64,000 bases of DNA from Thereva unica (GCA_949987705.1 OX465286.1:17373676-17437675); one strand, 5' to 3'. Shown: positions 43,168 through 55,682, counted from the first letter of the stretch. Notes: generated from the letters alone by a model not told the origin. A program made the numbers and translations.

Positions 43168-43733
43168 GTTTCGCCGTTTTTTCCGTGCATTGACTGGACT
43201 ACATGCCATTATAGTGTAGTTAGATATTGGCCTTTAATTTAATATTTGGATTTCACAATTTCAGTTTCTAAATGAGTGCTCTTTTCATTTAAATATTAAT
43301 AAGTTTCTTTTTCGACAATCCAATTCTTCAGTTTTATGTTTGCAATTCTGAATTTTTGAGCAAATTTAAATTTTTTTTACAAAATACAAAAATTACTAAG
43401 TAAAAAAAAGTAAATTGAAAAAAAAATCATAAATTGCAAACATTATAAAAATTGAAGTCAGTAATAAAGATAAAATATAAACATGTGGAAAATTTATGTC
43501 AGAAATGTAAAAATCCCCAAATATGTAGTCAAAAATAAGAAAATGGCAAAAACATAAAACTTATCATAAACAATTATAAAGACATTCAAAGTCAAATCTT
43601 ACAAACGCGAAAATTCAAAAAATTCCAATATTATCAATAGAGTTGCATTGTATTTCTAGTAAAGTGAAGAAAATGTGGTCTAAAAATAGATTTCGAAGTA
43701 ATAATGTAAGCGACGGAGGTATAAATAAAAACT
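43168..43733. other. Non-coding AT-rich sequence
   Basis: Roughly three-quarters A+T by eye, with short A runs. No gene seen. Confidence 0.5.
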
Positions 43734-45218
43734 GAGGGCGGAAGCCAGCGACCCTTTAAACTACCGCCCAATAGCATTAACTTCTGTTCTCTCCAAAGTT
43801 ATGGAGACAATAATCAATAGAAGGTTGATGAAATATCTAGAGTCTAACCAAATTATTCACGACAGGCAGTACGGCTTTAGACCAAAACGGTCTACTGGCG
43901 ACCTTCTTGTGTGCCTGACTGAACACATCAACCAAAGCATCCATGGCTTCGGTGAGTCTGGTCTGGTTGCTCTAGATATCTCCAAGGCCTTCGACAGAGT
44001 ATGGCATCCCGCTCTGCTGTCGAAACTCCAAGCTATTGGTATCGATTCAGTTCTAAGGAACTGGATTGAGAGCTTTCTTTTTGGCCGTTCAATCAAGGTA
44101 GTATTGGATGGCGTCGAATCCAAACCTCATTCCATTTAGGCCGGCGTTACACAAGGGGCGATTCTCTCAGCTACTCTCTTTCTTATATTTATTAATGATC
44201 TGTTCTCAATCCCCTCCAATCCACTTCATAGTTTTGCCGATGACGATACTTTGCGTTACTCATACCCCTCCGACAACATAGGACAAGCAAGTGCCAGACC
44301 TTGTCTCTTAGAACGTGAACTCATGTCCAACTCTCTTAACGCGGATATTAAACTCATTCTTGATTGGGGCCGCAAGAATCGTGTCGAGTTCAATGAAACC
44401 AAAACCAAGTACTGTCTATTCTCCACTAAAACCTGCACCAACCTTCCCTCCATTTCAGTGGGCGAGGATAATATAACTGCTGATCCATATCTTAACATCC
44501 TCGGCGTGACTCTATCCAACGATTTGCGATGGAATAATCACATACTCCAAGTCACCAAACAAGCGTACCAATGCCTCGGCTTCCTTAAGAGATGCAAGTT
44601 TCTCCTTCATCCAACTGCCTTGGCTACAATCTACAAGTCCTACATTCGGCCACGCCTTGAGTACAACTCGTATATCTGGGCGGGCGCCCCTAAAACCACC
44701 TTGGCTTGGCTAGACAAGGTGCAAAACCGCGCCATCAAACTCATTGGCGATAGCACCCTTTGCATTGATCCTTTAAGCCACCGTAGGAATGTAGCAGCGC
44801 TCAGCAAGTTTTACCGCTATTTTCATAGCGACTGCTCCACTGAAATCAAAAACCTCCTGCCTACACGGCAATTTTTCTCCCGCAACACAAGACTAGCCAA
44901 CTCGGCTCACCCCTTCACCCTTCAGCCCTCCCCTTCGCGCACATTACGTTTTAGCAGTTCGTTTATAAATAGAACAACTCGATAGTGGAACTCTCTTCCG
45001 CAGTCGGTGTTTCCGAGCTCATATAACATCTCAGAGCTCAAACGCAAGGTTCATCGACATCTACTCATGCACCCTCCAGACCCCTAACCTATCCTATCTC
45101 ATCTTTCCTTCAGAACAAGCTTACTACTATACATTGAACCATGACTTGTAAGACATGACGGACTAGTAGTACAAAGGGTGACTCCTAAGCTTCTTCTTGC
45201 CACAAAAAAAAAAAAAAA
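43734..45218 (+). pseudogene. LINE family A, 5'-truncated reverse transcriptase
   Basis: Near 43757 the frame reads DPLNYRPIALTSVLSKVMET, then QYGFRPKRSTGDLLVCLTEH, LVALDISKAFDRVWHPALLS and, after one TAG at 44138, AGVTQGAILSATLFLIFIND. The active site is FADDDTL (near 44233), then ILDWGRKNRVEFNETKTKYC, QCLGFLKRCKFLL and KSYIRPRLEYNSYIWAGAP. A second stop (44983) precedes WNSLPQSVFPSSYNISELKR. No RNase H follows. It ends GTACAAAGGGTGACTCCTAA, CACA and an A-run. Only about two stops in 430 codons: moderately young. It lacks its endonuclease. Confidence 0.85.
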
Positions 45219-45419
45219 GTTTTCGTAGAGGGCAAAAGCGGTTTTGAGAGTTAATCCGCTTTTGCTCTAAGACTTTTGCCGATCTGTTCTTGCTCTGAAT
45301 AATAGTTGAACCATTTTTGCGCTGAAATATTTTTATTCCTCTTTTGCTGCAACATCAAATATAACCCGCTTTTGCTCTGAGGGTGACATATGTAAGTCAG
45401 TATCGCTCTTCTGTTCTGG

Positions 45420-45622
45420 GGTGCACACTTGATGTGTACTTATCGCTCAAGGCAATGACATTCATTTATAAACTCCTACACTACGATCGTCCATCATTAC
45501 CTCCATGAGTATCTCCGTTTTGGTCGTACGACTAGAAGAATACTATTTATCCTATCTAGATTCTCCCATTTAGTTGCGCAGAGATCTTTTTTTGTTCACT
45601 CTACACAATTATGGAACAGTTT
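45420..45622 (+). mobile_element. CR1-like LINE fragment, left part
   Basis: The C-terminal LKAMTFIYKLLHYDRPSLPP segment and FFCSLYTIMEQF lead to TTATGGAACAGTTT at 45609-45622. The rest of the sentence (NSLPADIQ) is found at 46863 on, after an inserted LINE. The upstream stretch 45230-45419 has three CGCTTTTGCTCTRAG-like units and is otherwise unassigned. Confidence 0.7.
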
Positions 45623-46848
45623 CATTCATCTGTAGCACTACAGCCTATTATTGGCCTTGGCTTCCTCCAACATTTCTCTCCATGCCGTTCGGTTCCTGGC
45701 TAATGCCTTCCAGTTGCGTACGCCTAACTTTACTAAATCTTCCTCAACGGAGTCCATGTATCGCTTTTTTGGTCGACCTGAATTTCGCTTTCCATCAGGA
45801 ATTCGATTCAACGCTATTTTTGCGGGGTCGCTATCGTCAAGCCTTTGTACGTGTGCCACCCATCGCAATCTACTTAATTTTATACTTTTGACAATGTCGG
45901 GTCCCCGGTACAGTTGGTATAATTCGTGATTATATCTCCTTCTCCATTCACCGTTTTCGCAGACACCGCCAAATATTGTACGTAGAATTTTTCTTTCAAA
46001 AGTGCCTAGAAGAGTTTCATCAGCCACTTTCAAAGTCCATGCCTCTGATCCAAACATCAGAACGGGCTTGATTAGCGTGGTATATAGTTTACACTTCATT
46101 CCTCTAGACAAAATGCGTGATGTAAGATGTTGTCGAAGTCCAAAATAGCATCTGTTAGCAACGTTTATTCTCCTTCTGATCTCCGTTGTCTCATCACTCT
46201 GTCAGCTTGCAATACGGTTCCAAGATACGTAAATTCTTTAACGGTTTCTATATTATATGCATCTATGGTGATATTTTGTCTTGGAGTTGCGTATCTTTTT
46301 GAAGTACAAAGATACTTAGTTTTTGCTTCGTTGATGAGCAATCCCATCTTTTTCGCAGCTGCTTCCAGTTTGATGAAGGTTTCTTTCACACTCGCAAACG
46401 ACCTACCTATTAGAGCGACATCATCAGCATAAGCCATCGTTTGTGTTGACTTGTTAAAGATGGATCCCGTTGTTTCTACCCCAGCGTCTCTCACCACCTT
46501 CTCCAACACTATGTTAAATAGGAGGCATGACAGCGCGTCACCTTGTCTCAGGCCTCTCTGTGATGTGAAACTATCTGAGAGGTCTCGTTCAACTCGTACT
46601 CTGCATCGTACTACCTAGATTGTAGCTTTTGTTACTTCGACTAGGTGTTTTGGAAATCGGAAGCACTCCATAGCTTTAAATAACTCCTCACGCTTGACGC
46701 TGTCATATGCTTGCTTGAAGTCTATAAACAGTACGTGAATATTGATGTTGAACTCCCATGATTTTTCCAAAATTCTTCTTAGAGTGGAAATATGGTTTGT
46801 AGTGGACCTACCTGGTCGAAAGCCACATTGATAACTACCTATTATGCC
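45623..46848 (-). pseudogene. LINE family C, 5'-truncated, inserted in the CR1-like LINE
   Basis: TTATGGAACAGTTT is duplicated at 45609-45622 and 46849-46862. On the minus strand the RT reads FIDFKQAYDSVKREELFKAM, GLRQGDALSCLLFNIVLEKV and TMAYADDVALIGRSFAS. It continues FTYLGTVLQADRV, MKCKLYTTLIKPVLMFGSEA, YNHELYQLYRGPDIVK, then NWKALARNRTAWREMLEEA and ends KANNRL with a 15-20 nt 3'UTR and no poly(A). Frames change near 46160 and 46615. Upstream of the palm it is truncated. Clade unassigned. It shares structure with 6985-7796. Confidence 0.85.
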
Positions 46849-47163
46849 TTATGGAACAGTTTACCCGCTGATATACAGAGTGCGGGGTCATTGGGTGTTT
46901 TCAGGAAACGTGTCTTCAACTATTTTACTAGTCAATAATATTCCTTCAGTTATTTTAGGTTTTCAGTTTTTTCACTCTTCTTGTTATTTGTTTTTCTTTA
47001 TATAATTTTGTTTTTATTTAAAAAATTTTTACACTTCATAATTATTGTTTTTGCTTATTTGGCCGTTATATGTATAATTCTAAAGTACATACGCTTTTAG
47101 CGGAACAAGATATTGTAATCTTGATGTACTGTAACTTTAATAAATAAATGAAATGAAATGAAA
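46849..47163 (+). mobile_element. CR1-like LINE fragment, right part with 3' tail
   Basis: LWNSLPADIQSAGSLGVFRK ends the reading frame (RVFNYFTSQ then stop). A 3'UTR follows, ending in AATAAATGAAATGAAATGAAA, a microsatellite-type tail like that of the intact element at 35.8 kb. With the family C insert removed it is continuous with 45420-45622. Confidence 0.75.
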
Positions 47164-49019
47164 CAATCTTCAACAACGTTTTTTTTTCTTCTTCTTCTTC
47201 CATGCACAGCATATGCTTAAGTGCGTATGCATAACTATACTATACAGCGCTAGAAATAAGTATAACGCTTTAAGAAAAAAAAAACATAGAGAACGAAAAA
47301 AAAAATGAAAAACGAGTTAAAACTGGTTAAAAGGGGAGATGATGGGGTGGAAATTTGTTGTTTTTTTTTCTTCTATGTTTGACTGGTGGTATACAACAAT
47401 TCTGTGTGATATCGCTAAAGGGGTAAACAGCTTTTGTGGTTTAAGCTGAAGGTGCTTGTAGAAGAAGAGCGTTAAGGTAACACAACACAAGACCAAGAAG
47501 AATTCTGTGTTTTTTTTTTGTTCTACACACGCCAAGAAAAACATAGAAGCTTTTAAGTCAAACATGGTTGCAAAAAAAAAAAAAATAAGAAAAAAAAATA
47601 TAACACAATTCAGAAACCAGCAGCGGGAAGACATAACATAATCAACACCTCCAGGCCGACAAAGAGTAGGTACGTACGTACTGTCACTCTTTAACCAGAC
47701 ACATATCTCTAAGAAAACCAAAACCTATATGGTATAGAGCCTTTATATAGGGTATATATTTTTGTATGTTCTTGTTGTTGTTGTTCGTTTTTTGGTGTTG
47801 CTGTTGTAGGATATGCTATGCTGCTGCTGGTGTTGCTCTGCTCTCTGTTTGTTTACTTTTGAAAATGTACGGTGTTAAAACAAATATTACATATATACAT
47901 ATATGTTTATACATTTCAATATTCAGGAAAACAGAAAGAAGCTCATACATACATACACACACATACATATAGGCATGGTAAAATTGCTGCCTACAGCTTA
48001 AAAGGATGTTGAATGGGTTAAAAGTTTTTTTTTTTTTTGCTCAAGACTTTTCTCTTCCGAGTTAAAAAAGAAAGAAAGTCCTTCTATTTTCCGTTTTTAC
48101 CGGCATATATATTTAAATAAACATATATACACCTTATTTTTCCCTCTCTTTTTGCTTTTTCTACTTATTTTAACTACACATATACATACACTTCAGCGCA
48201 CCTCTCTAGTACCAAACCGGGCCAACACAAGACTCTCGAATAAAAGCTCCATTTCGCTTGACAAGAAGTTGTGAAAAGTGTTTAGAATTTTGTGTGTTTT
48301 TTTTTCTTTTTTTTTTTGAGTTGAGATGTGTGTACTTTACTTTGCCTTTGGTTTTTTTTTTCTTTTAAAAAGAACCATCTCTCAACTTGCTGTATTTTTT
48401 TTTAGCTTCCTTTAATGTTGGTGTAATACACTTGCACATATATATATTATAAAATCAAGAACACCAGCAACAAGAACAACCATAAGGAAAACGGAATATA
48501 ACTTAGTAGGTCCACTTTTTCTTGTATCAATCTTCCACCCCCCTCCCCCCCATCCGCCCAGCCAACCCACCTCACTTCAGTTCTTCTCGTACACCTTAAT
48601 AGAAAGTTAAAAGGAAAATTGTAGTTTTTCGATTGTAGCCTACCCCTGCCATTTCCCGTCCTTTGTTTTAAATCCATATCACATAGGCCCATCATCTACA
48701 CTTAAAACTTACTTCTCCATCGTTTCTACGGCCTCGTTTTCCTGTCTTTTCCCGATGCAATTTACCATTTTTACTACTTTTTTTGTTTGTTTTGTAAAAT
48801 TTAAGAAAACTTCCTTTGTGGGGCTGGATTTTGTTTATTTCGTATTGTGTGACTTGTGTGCAGCAATTGAGGTTAAACTTTTGTCGGTCTCATCTCTTAA
48901 GTATATTCATTTTACGTCCATATCTCCTTTTAAGAGATTTTTCTGAAGATTTACCTATAACCGATCTTCACTAGTTTCGTGTCTCTAAAGCTCTTACTAG
49001 TTTAGATAGCCTGGTCCCC
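47164..49019. other. Non-coding, microsatellite-rich
   Basis: T runs, TTGTTGTTGTTG near 47775, (CATA)n near 47947 and a C-rich stretch near 48537. Nothing coding recognised. Confidence 0.5.
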
Positions 49020-50372
49020 CGTCGCCTGGTCCCAAGTCCAGGATGCGAAAGGAGGAGATTGGGTGCCGAATTGACCAGAATCGGGAAACCGAAGAAACTA
49101 GGCAAGGAACCGCATGGATACACGAACTAACTATTCACGAAATAATGCTTCTGCATCCGGGGCAGGCGATGTGCCAGCACTGGGGACCAGGGATGCTGGT
49201 GAGAAAGGGGTTATTGGACGAAGACCGAAAATGGAAATTCAATTCGCCTCGTGGAATGTACGAACAGGACATCACGTCAGTCAAACGGAAATCATAGCAA
49301 TGGAATTATAAAAATGCAAATTATCAGTTGCTGTGCTATCGGAACTACGACTTACCGGATCCAGGACATTGACGATCGTCCCGCCAATAATCGACGAAAA
49401 AATAACGCTTTACTATTCCTGTGGTGAGAGACTAGAGGCCGGCAGGAACGATGGGCAAATTCGACAGCGGCTTACGCCTCCTTTCATTCACAGCTTCAAA
49501 TAACTTGATCGTTGGCAAGAGCATCTTCCGCCATCCGCTCAGACAACAACTCACCTGGCGAAATCCATCCGGCAGAGACTCGGCGAAGTTAGACTACATT
49601 TTGATCAACGCAAGATTCCGATCGACACTCAAAGATGCACGTGCAATGCGTGGGCCCGTTTGCGAATCGGATCATTATCTTGTTCGAGCGAAATTACAGA
49701 TGCGATTACGAAGAGCGAAGAAAACGGCGCCACTACCAGCCAAGAACCATTGGGCGTGCCTACGGAACCCGATCATGGGGCGAGGGTTTCAAATTGCATT
49801 ATCCAACAAATTAGGGGCACTCGCAATACCGGACGATATCGATGTAGAAGAAAGTCTATTGTGAGGTGTGCAATGGAGTTGTGTCCACCTATTCGTAAAC
49901 GGACGCAGCCACGTATTTCAGAAAGCTGTCTGGACTTCGTTCGAAGTTCGGCAGAAAATGAAATCGAAACGGGAAGCGTACTGGAATAACGTTGCGGCCG
50001 ACATGGAAGAACCGGCGTCTAGGCACGGGTACTGGACACTGTACCAGACAATCCGGCGGTTAGGCGGCAAAATATAACATGGTGCATATGGAAACGAACA
50101 AAAATGTTGCCACCAAAACTAAAGTACGCCTTTACAGAACGTTGATCCTTCCGATTATTCTTTATGGGTCGGAAACGTGGACACTGCTCAAGCTGGCCGT
50201 CAAGAAGCTGGAGGTCTTCCAAATGCGATGCTTGAGGCACATTCTCGGTGCCTCATTCCGCGATCGCATTCGAAACGAGTCGAGACAGTTAGACAAAGAT
50301 GCGATCAACAGATACTGAACGAAGAAGAAATACAAAAATGTCGAATACGGTGGTTTGGACAGGCCTTATAAG
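49020..50372 (+). pseudogene. Internally deleted RTE-like LINE with endonuclease and RT thumb
   Basis: Near 49238 the frame reads IQFASWNVRTGHHVSQTEII, the start of an RTE-type AP endonuclease. At 49451-49864 comes GLRLLSFTASNNLIVGKSIF, LTWRNPSGRDSAKLDYILIN and GPVCESDHYLVRAKLQMRL (His-bearing end of the domain). After a stop, MKSKREAYWNNVAADME. At about 50080 the sequence jumps to ATKTKVRLYRTLILPIILYG, SETWTLLKLAVKKLEVFQMR and RHILGASFRDRIRNE. The whole RT palm is missing. Several stops. The 6249-6985 copy is deleted across the same region but with other junctions. Confidence 0.85.
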
Positions 50373-51850
50373 TTTACGGAGCATTGTGGATGAGATGATG
50401 AGTTCGGAGATTGTATGGAGAAAGATGGAAGTGACGCTACGATGGTAAAAACAGATCTCGTTCAGTGATCGTTCAATCTTGATCAGTGATCGTTCAATCT
50501 GCATTAATGATCTTACTGTTACGATAGCATTAGCTGAGAACTTGTGTAGATTTTCAGTCAGTTTCAGTCTTTTGTGAATTGCTGGTCGCCATTGCTGGTC
50601 GCCATTAACTTCAATGAAAGGATTCATCACTAGAACTTCGACTAAACTTGCATTTTCCTGCAGCTTACGCGCAGCTAGTACCTTTTCCAAGCAATGTTTC
50701 GTTGTTTTCAATTTCTTTGCAGCTAATGGATCTGGGCATCAAAAAGAGCCTCGACTAAAAAATTGTCAACGTCTTAAAATCTTCAAGTCTATCTCTAAAA
50801 TCTCCTTAAATATTCTTTTATAAGATTTGTTTTTTTTTTAAGAAGCTGAAAACAACAAAACAAGAAAAAAACGCAACAATTTCCAAAAGCAAGGCACGCA
50901 ACAAAAAAAAAACGATGCCACTTCAACACGACTCATTACGAACCTATTAAAGTGGAAAATGAAAAATTTTGCAAGAAAATGAGATTAGTTAAGCCTTCAT
51001 TATCCACCCCCAAGCGACTTATAAAATTGTCCAATCTGTTTCCATTAGACGAACTTTTCTCCTTCTAACGGCAAGGTGGCCGGAGGGGGAGGAAAGGGGA
51101 GCTAGAGTAGCTGGGTTTGATGTGGTGCTGAAGACTAGAGGCTGAATGGTGGCTTCAATGTATATATCTCTGGGTAACAAGTTTCTGTTTGGTCCTCCCG
51201 TACTTGCCTGGGAGATTTTCTATATCGTTTAAAAGTAGGAGACAAGCACCTGTTCCAAGGTTATGTGTATAGTGATAACTTAACGATTTTGCATCTTTTA
51301 CTATATCCTAACCTACCATCTAGTATCATCTGTGTATATCTACATCTACGTAGCAAACGATATAGTTGAAGGTAAGTGCTAGGTGTTCTGATGACTCTCT
51401 CCTTTCCATTTCCCCCCTGACTTGTGTAGTGGTCGTGGGTGTTGGTAAATTTCTTGCGTTCTCCATTTCTAAGATATCTACCCTTACCCCTCCCCCAACA
51501 GAAATCCTGCATCCACCTTAATGGTGGAATAGTTTTCGTTCGTTTTCATTTCCTAATAAAAACGTCCTACCTTCTTTCCTCTAAGGCTAAGATATAGTAG
51601 AGTATCTATAGGTGTATGAATAAATGTGTTTTTGGGGGTGGGATGCGAGTGTGATGGGTGAAGTTTGGGAAGGAAGTTGGTTTAGAGTGTACCCGGAGGG
51701 GAATTAATGCTTTCTAACTTGAGTGAGAGTTGCTGCCTTTCCGATGATGTTCGTTCTTCTTCGAAAATATATTTTTTTTCTTTACTTTTTTTTTGTTGTT
51801 GGGTTGCAAAGGAATAAGGATAGGAAATTTAATTTAGTCGCGAAATTACC
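50373..51850. other. Non-coding
   Basis: A short direct duplication CAGTGATCGTTCAATCT occurs at about 50463 and 50484. The rest shows no motif. Confidence 0.5.
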
Positions 51851-52262
51851 TAGGGTAGCCTAGGGGTAAGTAAAGTTCGGTTCGACTACCATCTCAAAGT
51901 TTAGGGTTCGGGTTGCTCTCTTACTGCGAGACATGGTCCATCAACTTTACGCTTTTCCTGCCCCAAAATACAATTCCCGTTTTACTTGCTCATCTCACTT
52001 AACGTTGCATACCTGCCCACTCTATTCTCGTATATGTTAGCAGAGTCGGCGAGGAAGCCGCCGTCTATTCGATCATCGATATCAGTCAGCAGCGCATTCT
52101 ATTATGGCAGTATTGTGCGGAAGCTGAATGAAGTCGAACTTTGGCAATGTGGCTTTGGTATTCTTGTCTATACCATACATATGTATATATGACCAGAGGT
52201 TATCCTGTTTGGCATTGCACTCTATAATAATATGATGCCAGAAGTCCGTCGATAGTACAAAA
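51851..52262 (+). mobile_element. Diverged SINE-like element
   Basis: TAGCCTAGGGGTAAG resembles a tRNA A-box region, and GGGTTCGGGTT a weak B-box. The end (ATTGCACTCTATAATAATAT, then GTCGATAGTACAAAACTG) parallels the 3' part of the 21.8 kb SINE (ATTGCACTCTATACG, GTCGACAGTACAAAG). I read it as an old related SINE; boundaries are approximate. Confidence 0.45.
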
Positions 52263-53645
52263 CTGAACAGAACAAATACAGACCCACATACACCCACACA
52301 CAAATAATGAAACTCGCTCTCTTATCTTTTATTTTACCATTTGACAGGGTTTTTGCTTTTGCTAAGGATAGGGGAGTATAGGGGTGGTAGGAGAATGGCT
52401 GGTTGCTAGGGCGCAGCTTGGAGGGAGAGAAAAAAAAGATAATTTAAATTTTTCATTATCCAGTGAGTTTTCATTGTCCGTAGATTGGATTTACTTTTCA
52501 CGCTTTTCATAATGCAATTAAATATAATCTGATTAGGCATCCAGAAACGTGAAATGTGAACAGAGACAAAGAGAGGGGGAGAGATAGAAAGAGAGAGAGA
52601 GATTATAGATAAGTAAATTTTTGCTATCACAATTACCCAGCGAATTGGATAATAATTGTTGCCATGTACCAAAATCAATTATAATTAAATTATAATTGGT
52701 GTAAAAAAAAAAACTCCTACCATTTCGTCGTTGCAATGTTCAGGATTGAGGCACAAGCTTTCCTCAATATTGAAAAGTCCAAGGCATTATTAAACGTTTC
52801 AAAGGTAGTTCTAAAAGTACAGCTACAAGAATCTATAAGAATTAGTATTAAAGCTTGATTTTGCTGTATTTCTGTGGTTATTACCAGTTGTGATAATAAA
52901 AGGGTAATAAAGGGGTAATAAAAGCGTTATAAAAGTTAATAAAAAAGTAATAAAAGAGTTATAAAAAATTATTATAAAAACGGTGAACTGTTTGGTAGTA
53001 AGCTTAGATCGAAGAACAATGTGATCATAAAATCGAAAATCTCTATTTATTGATAGGTCAAGCAAGTCATACTTAAACTAACTTCCATACCTGGCCATAT
53101 CCATAATACATAAATGTACTACATATACATAAATATTCTTTTTAAAATAGGGTACATTATATTTGTTAAAAGAACGAAAAAAAAAAACCATTTCTATATT
53201 ACTTGCGTTCTTTAGAAGAAAAGAAAAACGAATAAAGCATTGAACCTGAATGATGAATGGATGGTGTGTGTGTGTGTATTTTTTATGTGTTCATCGTAGG
53301 CATCAATCAAAAATTTCAAAACAAAAATTCAAAAGTATCGTATCGTAAGAAAAGAAGGAAGAAAAAATAAATAAATATGTGCAATGTCATCACCACTACT
53401 ACAACACGAACACGCTCATAAGGGCTCGATTATCGACTCCCTGTGGATACATGCAAAAAAGGGCTATCGTATATTTTTTTTCGCCCTACATTATCATTGA
53501 ATCTTTAGGAATTTAAGATGAAGGTCAAGAAAAATAGAAAAGATTTGTGCAGTAGGGATAAAGTATCGCGGAGATTATATGGAGTCTACACTGTCTGTGT
53601 AGGACACAGATTTATAAATGGAATGAAAACAGCTACAATCAGCCA
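52263..53645. other. Non-coding; includes a GGTAATAAAA array
   Basis: At about 52885-52980 there are many GGTAATAAAA / AGTAATAAAAG units, as in the R1w repeats. (GA)n near 52586 and (TG)n near 53263. No gene seen. Confidence 0.5.
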
Positions 53646-54965
53646 CCAGACCTATTTTGTTTAGATGGTAGTTAAGCGAACAGTGGCTCGTCAAGAGCTC
53701 TGTTATTAGCTTTAGCTCCCACCTGTTGAGATGTAGAAGTTTGCCCGCTTTAGCTTTATCGATTCGGATGAATCTTTTAGCTTGACGAGCAGCCTGGGTC
53801 CTTGTCCAGCTATGAAGAAACAGCTGGTCGACCCAATTTTTGATGGCCGTTCTAACGTGGCAGCTTGCTAAGCTACATAAAGGTTCCGGACCGATAGGTG
53901 GTGAGTTTGCGCCTACTCTAGCCAGGCTGTCGGCAATTTAATTACCAATGTGACCTTCGTGGCCCGGTATCCACATCAGCGTGACAATGTTGTTCCTGCT
54001 GAGGAATTTCAGAGATCGGAGACAACCCAGGACAGTCTTTGATGACACCCTGCGATATTTAATGGCCAGCAATGCAGCTTGACTGTCGGAGAAAATAACA
54101 ATGTTAGAGCTATTTGGAGCTCTATTAATACAGGTCTGAGCACACACCTGGATGGCAAGTACCTCGGCCTGAAACACAGTGGGGGTAGTGCCCAGAGCCA
54201 TGGATATTTTGCTCCTAGGGCCATAAATACCCAGCCCCCTTTATCGGTTTTGGAACCATCCGTATATACCATATACCGTGCTTCCTTTGAAGAGAGGCCT
54301 GTCATGTTGCCACTCTGACTTACTTTGAGTAATCGTCGTAAACGGTTTGTCAAAATCAAGAGTCGCAGGAATGTTGTCGGACAAAGATATCATTGGCTCT
54401 AGGTTCAGCTCCTTGAGGATCGATAAATGATCCAAGAGGTCTCCCGGTTTAAAGGAGAATAGTTCCCGTAGACGCAGCGCCCCCGCCAGAGCCTCATTTT
54501 TCACTACTAGATGTAGCGGAGGGAGATTCAGTAGGGCCTCCATAGCCGCAGTCGGACAGGTGCTTTTGGCCCCTGTGATACCAAGACAGGCCAGTCTTTG
54601 CACCCTGGCCAACTTAATCATGTCACCCTTTTGTTTGGTCTTGGTCCACCATGCGATGGATGCATACGTGACCACGGGCCTTACGACCCTCGTGTATAGC
54701 CAAAACATTAGCCTAGGTTTGAGGCCCTAGGTTTTTCCTACAAATTGGCGACAAACATGAAGAGATGTAATTGCCTTGGCAGTTACTCTCTCAATTTGGG
54801 ATTTCAAGCAGAGCTTTTGATCCAGGATTATTCCTAGATATTTAGCCTTCTTTGAGAAAACCATTTCTTTCCCGTCCAAAGAGGGAGCTTTTAAATTTAG
54901 CTTCCTTCTATTAGTAAATGGTACGATGACAGTTTTTTATGGATTAATATCCAAGTTCTTGCTGA
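53646..54965 (-). pseudogene. RNase-H LINE, 5'-truncated
   Basis: On the minus strand: FSKKAKYLGIILDQKLCLKS, then MFWLYTRVVRPVVTYASIAW, KLARVQRLACLGITGAKSTC and PTAAMEALLNLPPL, the RT thumb of I/R1/LOA-type LINEs. RNase H follows with frameshifts: MVYTDGSKTDKGG, VFQAEVLAIQVCAQTC, IVIFSDSQAALLAIKYRR and IVTLMWIPGHEGHIGN. A Trp/Arg/Lys-rich C-terminus extends to about 53660. It is related to, but clearly distinct from, the 24-26 kb element. No palm YADD motif: truncated at about 54965. Confidence 0.85.
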
Positions 54966-54984
54966 AAGATAAAAGAATGTTATC

Positions 54985-55140
54985 ACGATTTGTACAGTAT
55001 TGTGTCGCCATCTATTAGAAATAGTTTGAATATTGGATAAATAGTAATGTGGCTCCATCTATTGGAACATAAATTGAATATTGGATGAACAGTGGTATGG
55101 CGACATCTATTGATAAATGGTTTGAATATTGGATGAACTG
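54985..55140. repeat. 48-bp tandem repeat, three imperfect units
   Basis: GAATATTGGAT recurs at 55028, 55076 and 55124 (period 48). Each unit also contains a GCSACATCTATT-like box and ends AATAG or AACTG. Non-coding. Confidence 0.8.
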
Positions 55141-55229
55141 CTTAGTTTAAGATCGGTAATAGTAATTGAATGCTCCAGAATACTGTGGAATTTTGTAGTA
55201 GTCGAATTCGAAAGATCCTTTGATCCATA

Positions 55230-55682
55230 CACAGTGTGTATCAGTGAAAATGTCGAAATGCCTGGCTGTGGACAGGTCTTGGATAGAAGAACAAAAAATG
55301 GTTTTGGTGGGGGGAGGGGGGGGGGGGGGGGGGAATGGAACGGTTTAGCTGCTAGGGCGTTTTGAATTTTTTTTAGTAGAGGGTTACATATTACCCTCTT
55401 ACCCTGACGACTAATAACTCTGGAAGCTGGTGGGTTGAAACCTTGACTTTTACAGAGTATAGGAGTAGGTATTCTGTGTAGATTGCTGCCTTATTCATGA
55501 AAATATCTAACAGAGTTACAAAAATACAGGGTAATATGTAACCCTCTACCAAAAAAAATTTCAAAACGCCCTAGCGACTAAACCGTTACGATTCCCCTTC
55601 CCGCGTCCATACAATCTTTTGTTCGTCTATCCAAGACTTATCTACAGCCAGGCGTTTCGACATTTTGCACTGATACACACTG
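55230..55682. mobile_element. Foldback element with arms of about 155-165 bp
   Basis: Left arm 55230-55397 pairs with right arm 55527-55682. Shared landmarks are GTGTATCAGTG at the tips, CGAAATGCCTGGCTGT, GTCTTGGATAGA, CGGTTTAG and GTAGAGGGTTACATATTACC at the inner end. The spacer is about 130 bp. TA may be the target. The left arm contains a G18 run (55316-55333) absent from the right arm. No coding capacity. Confidence 0.8.
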
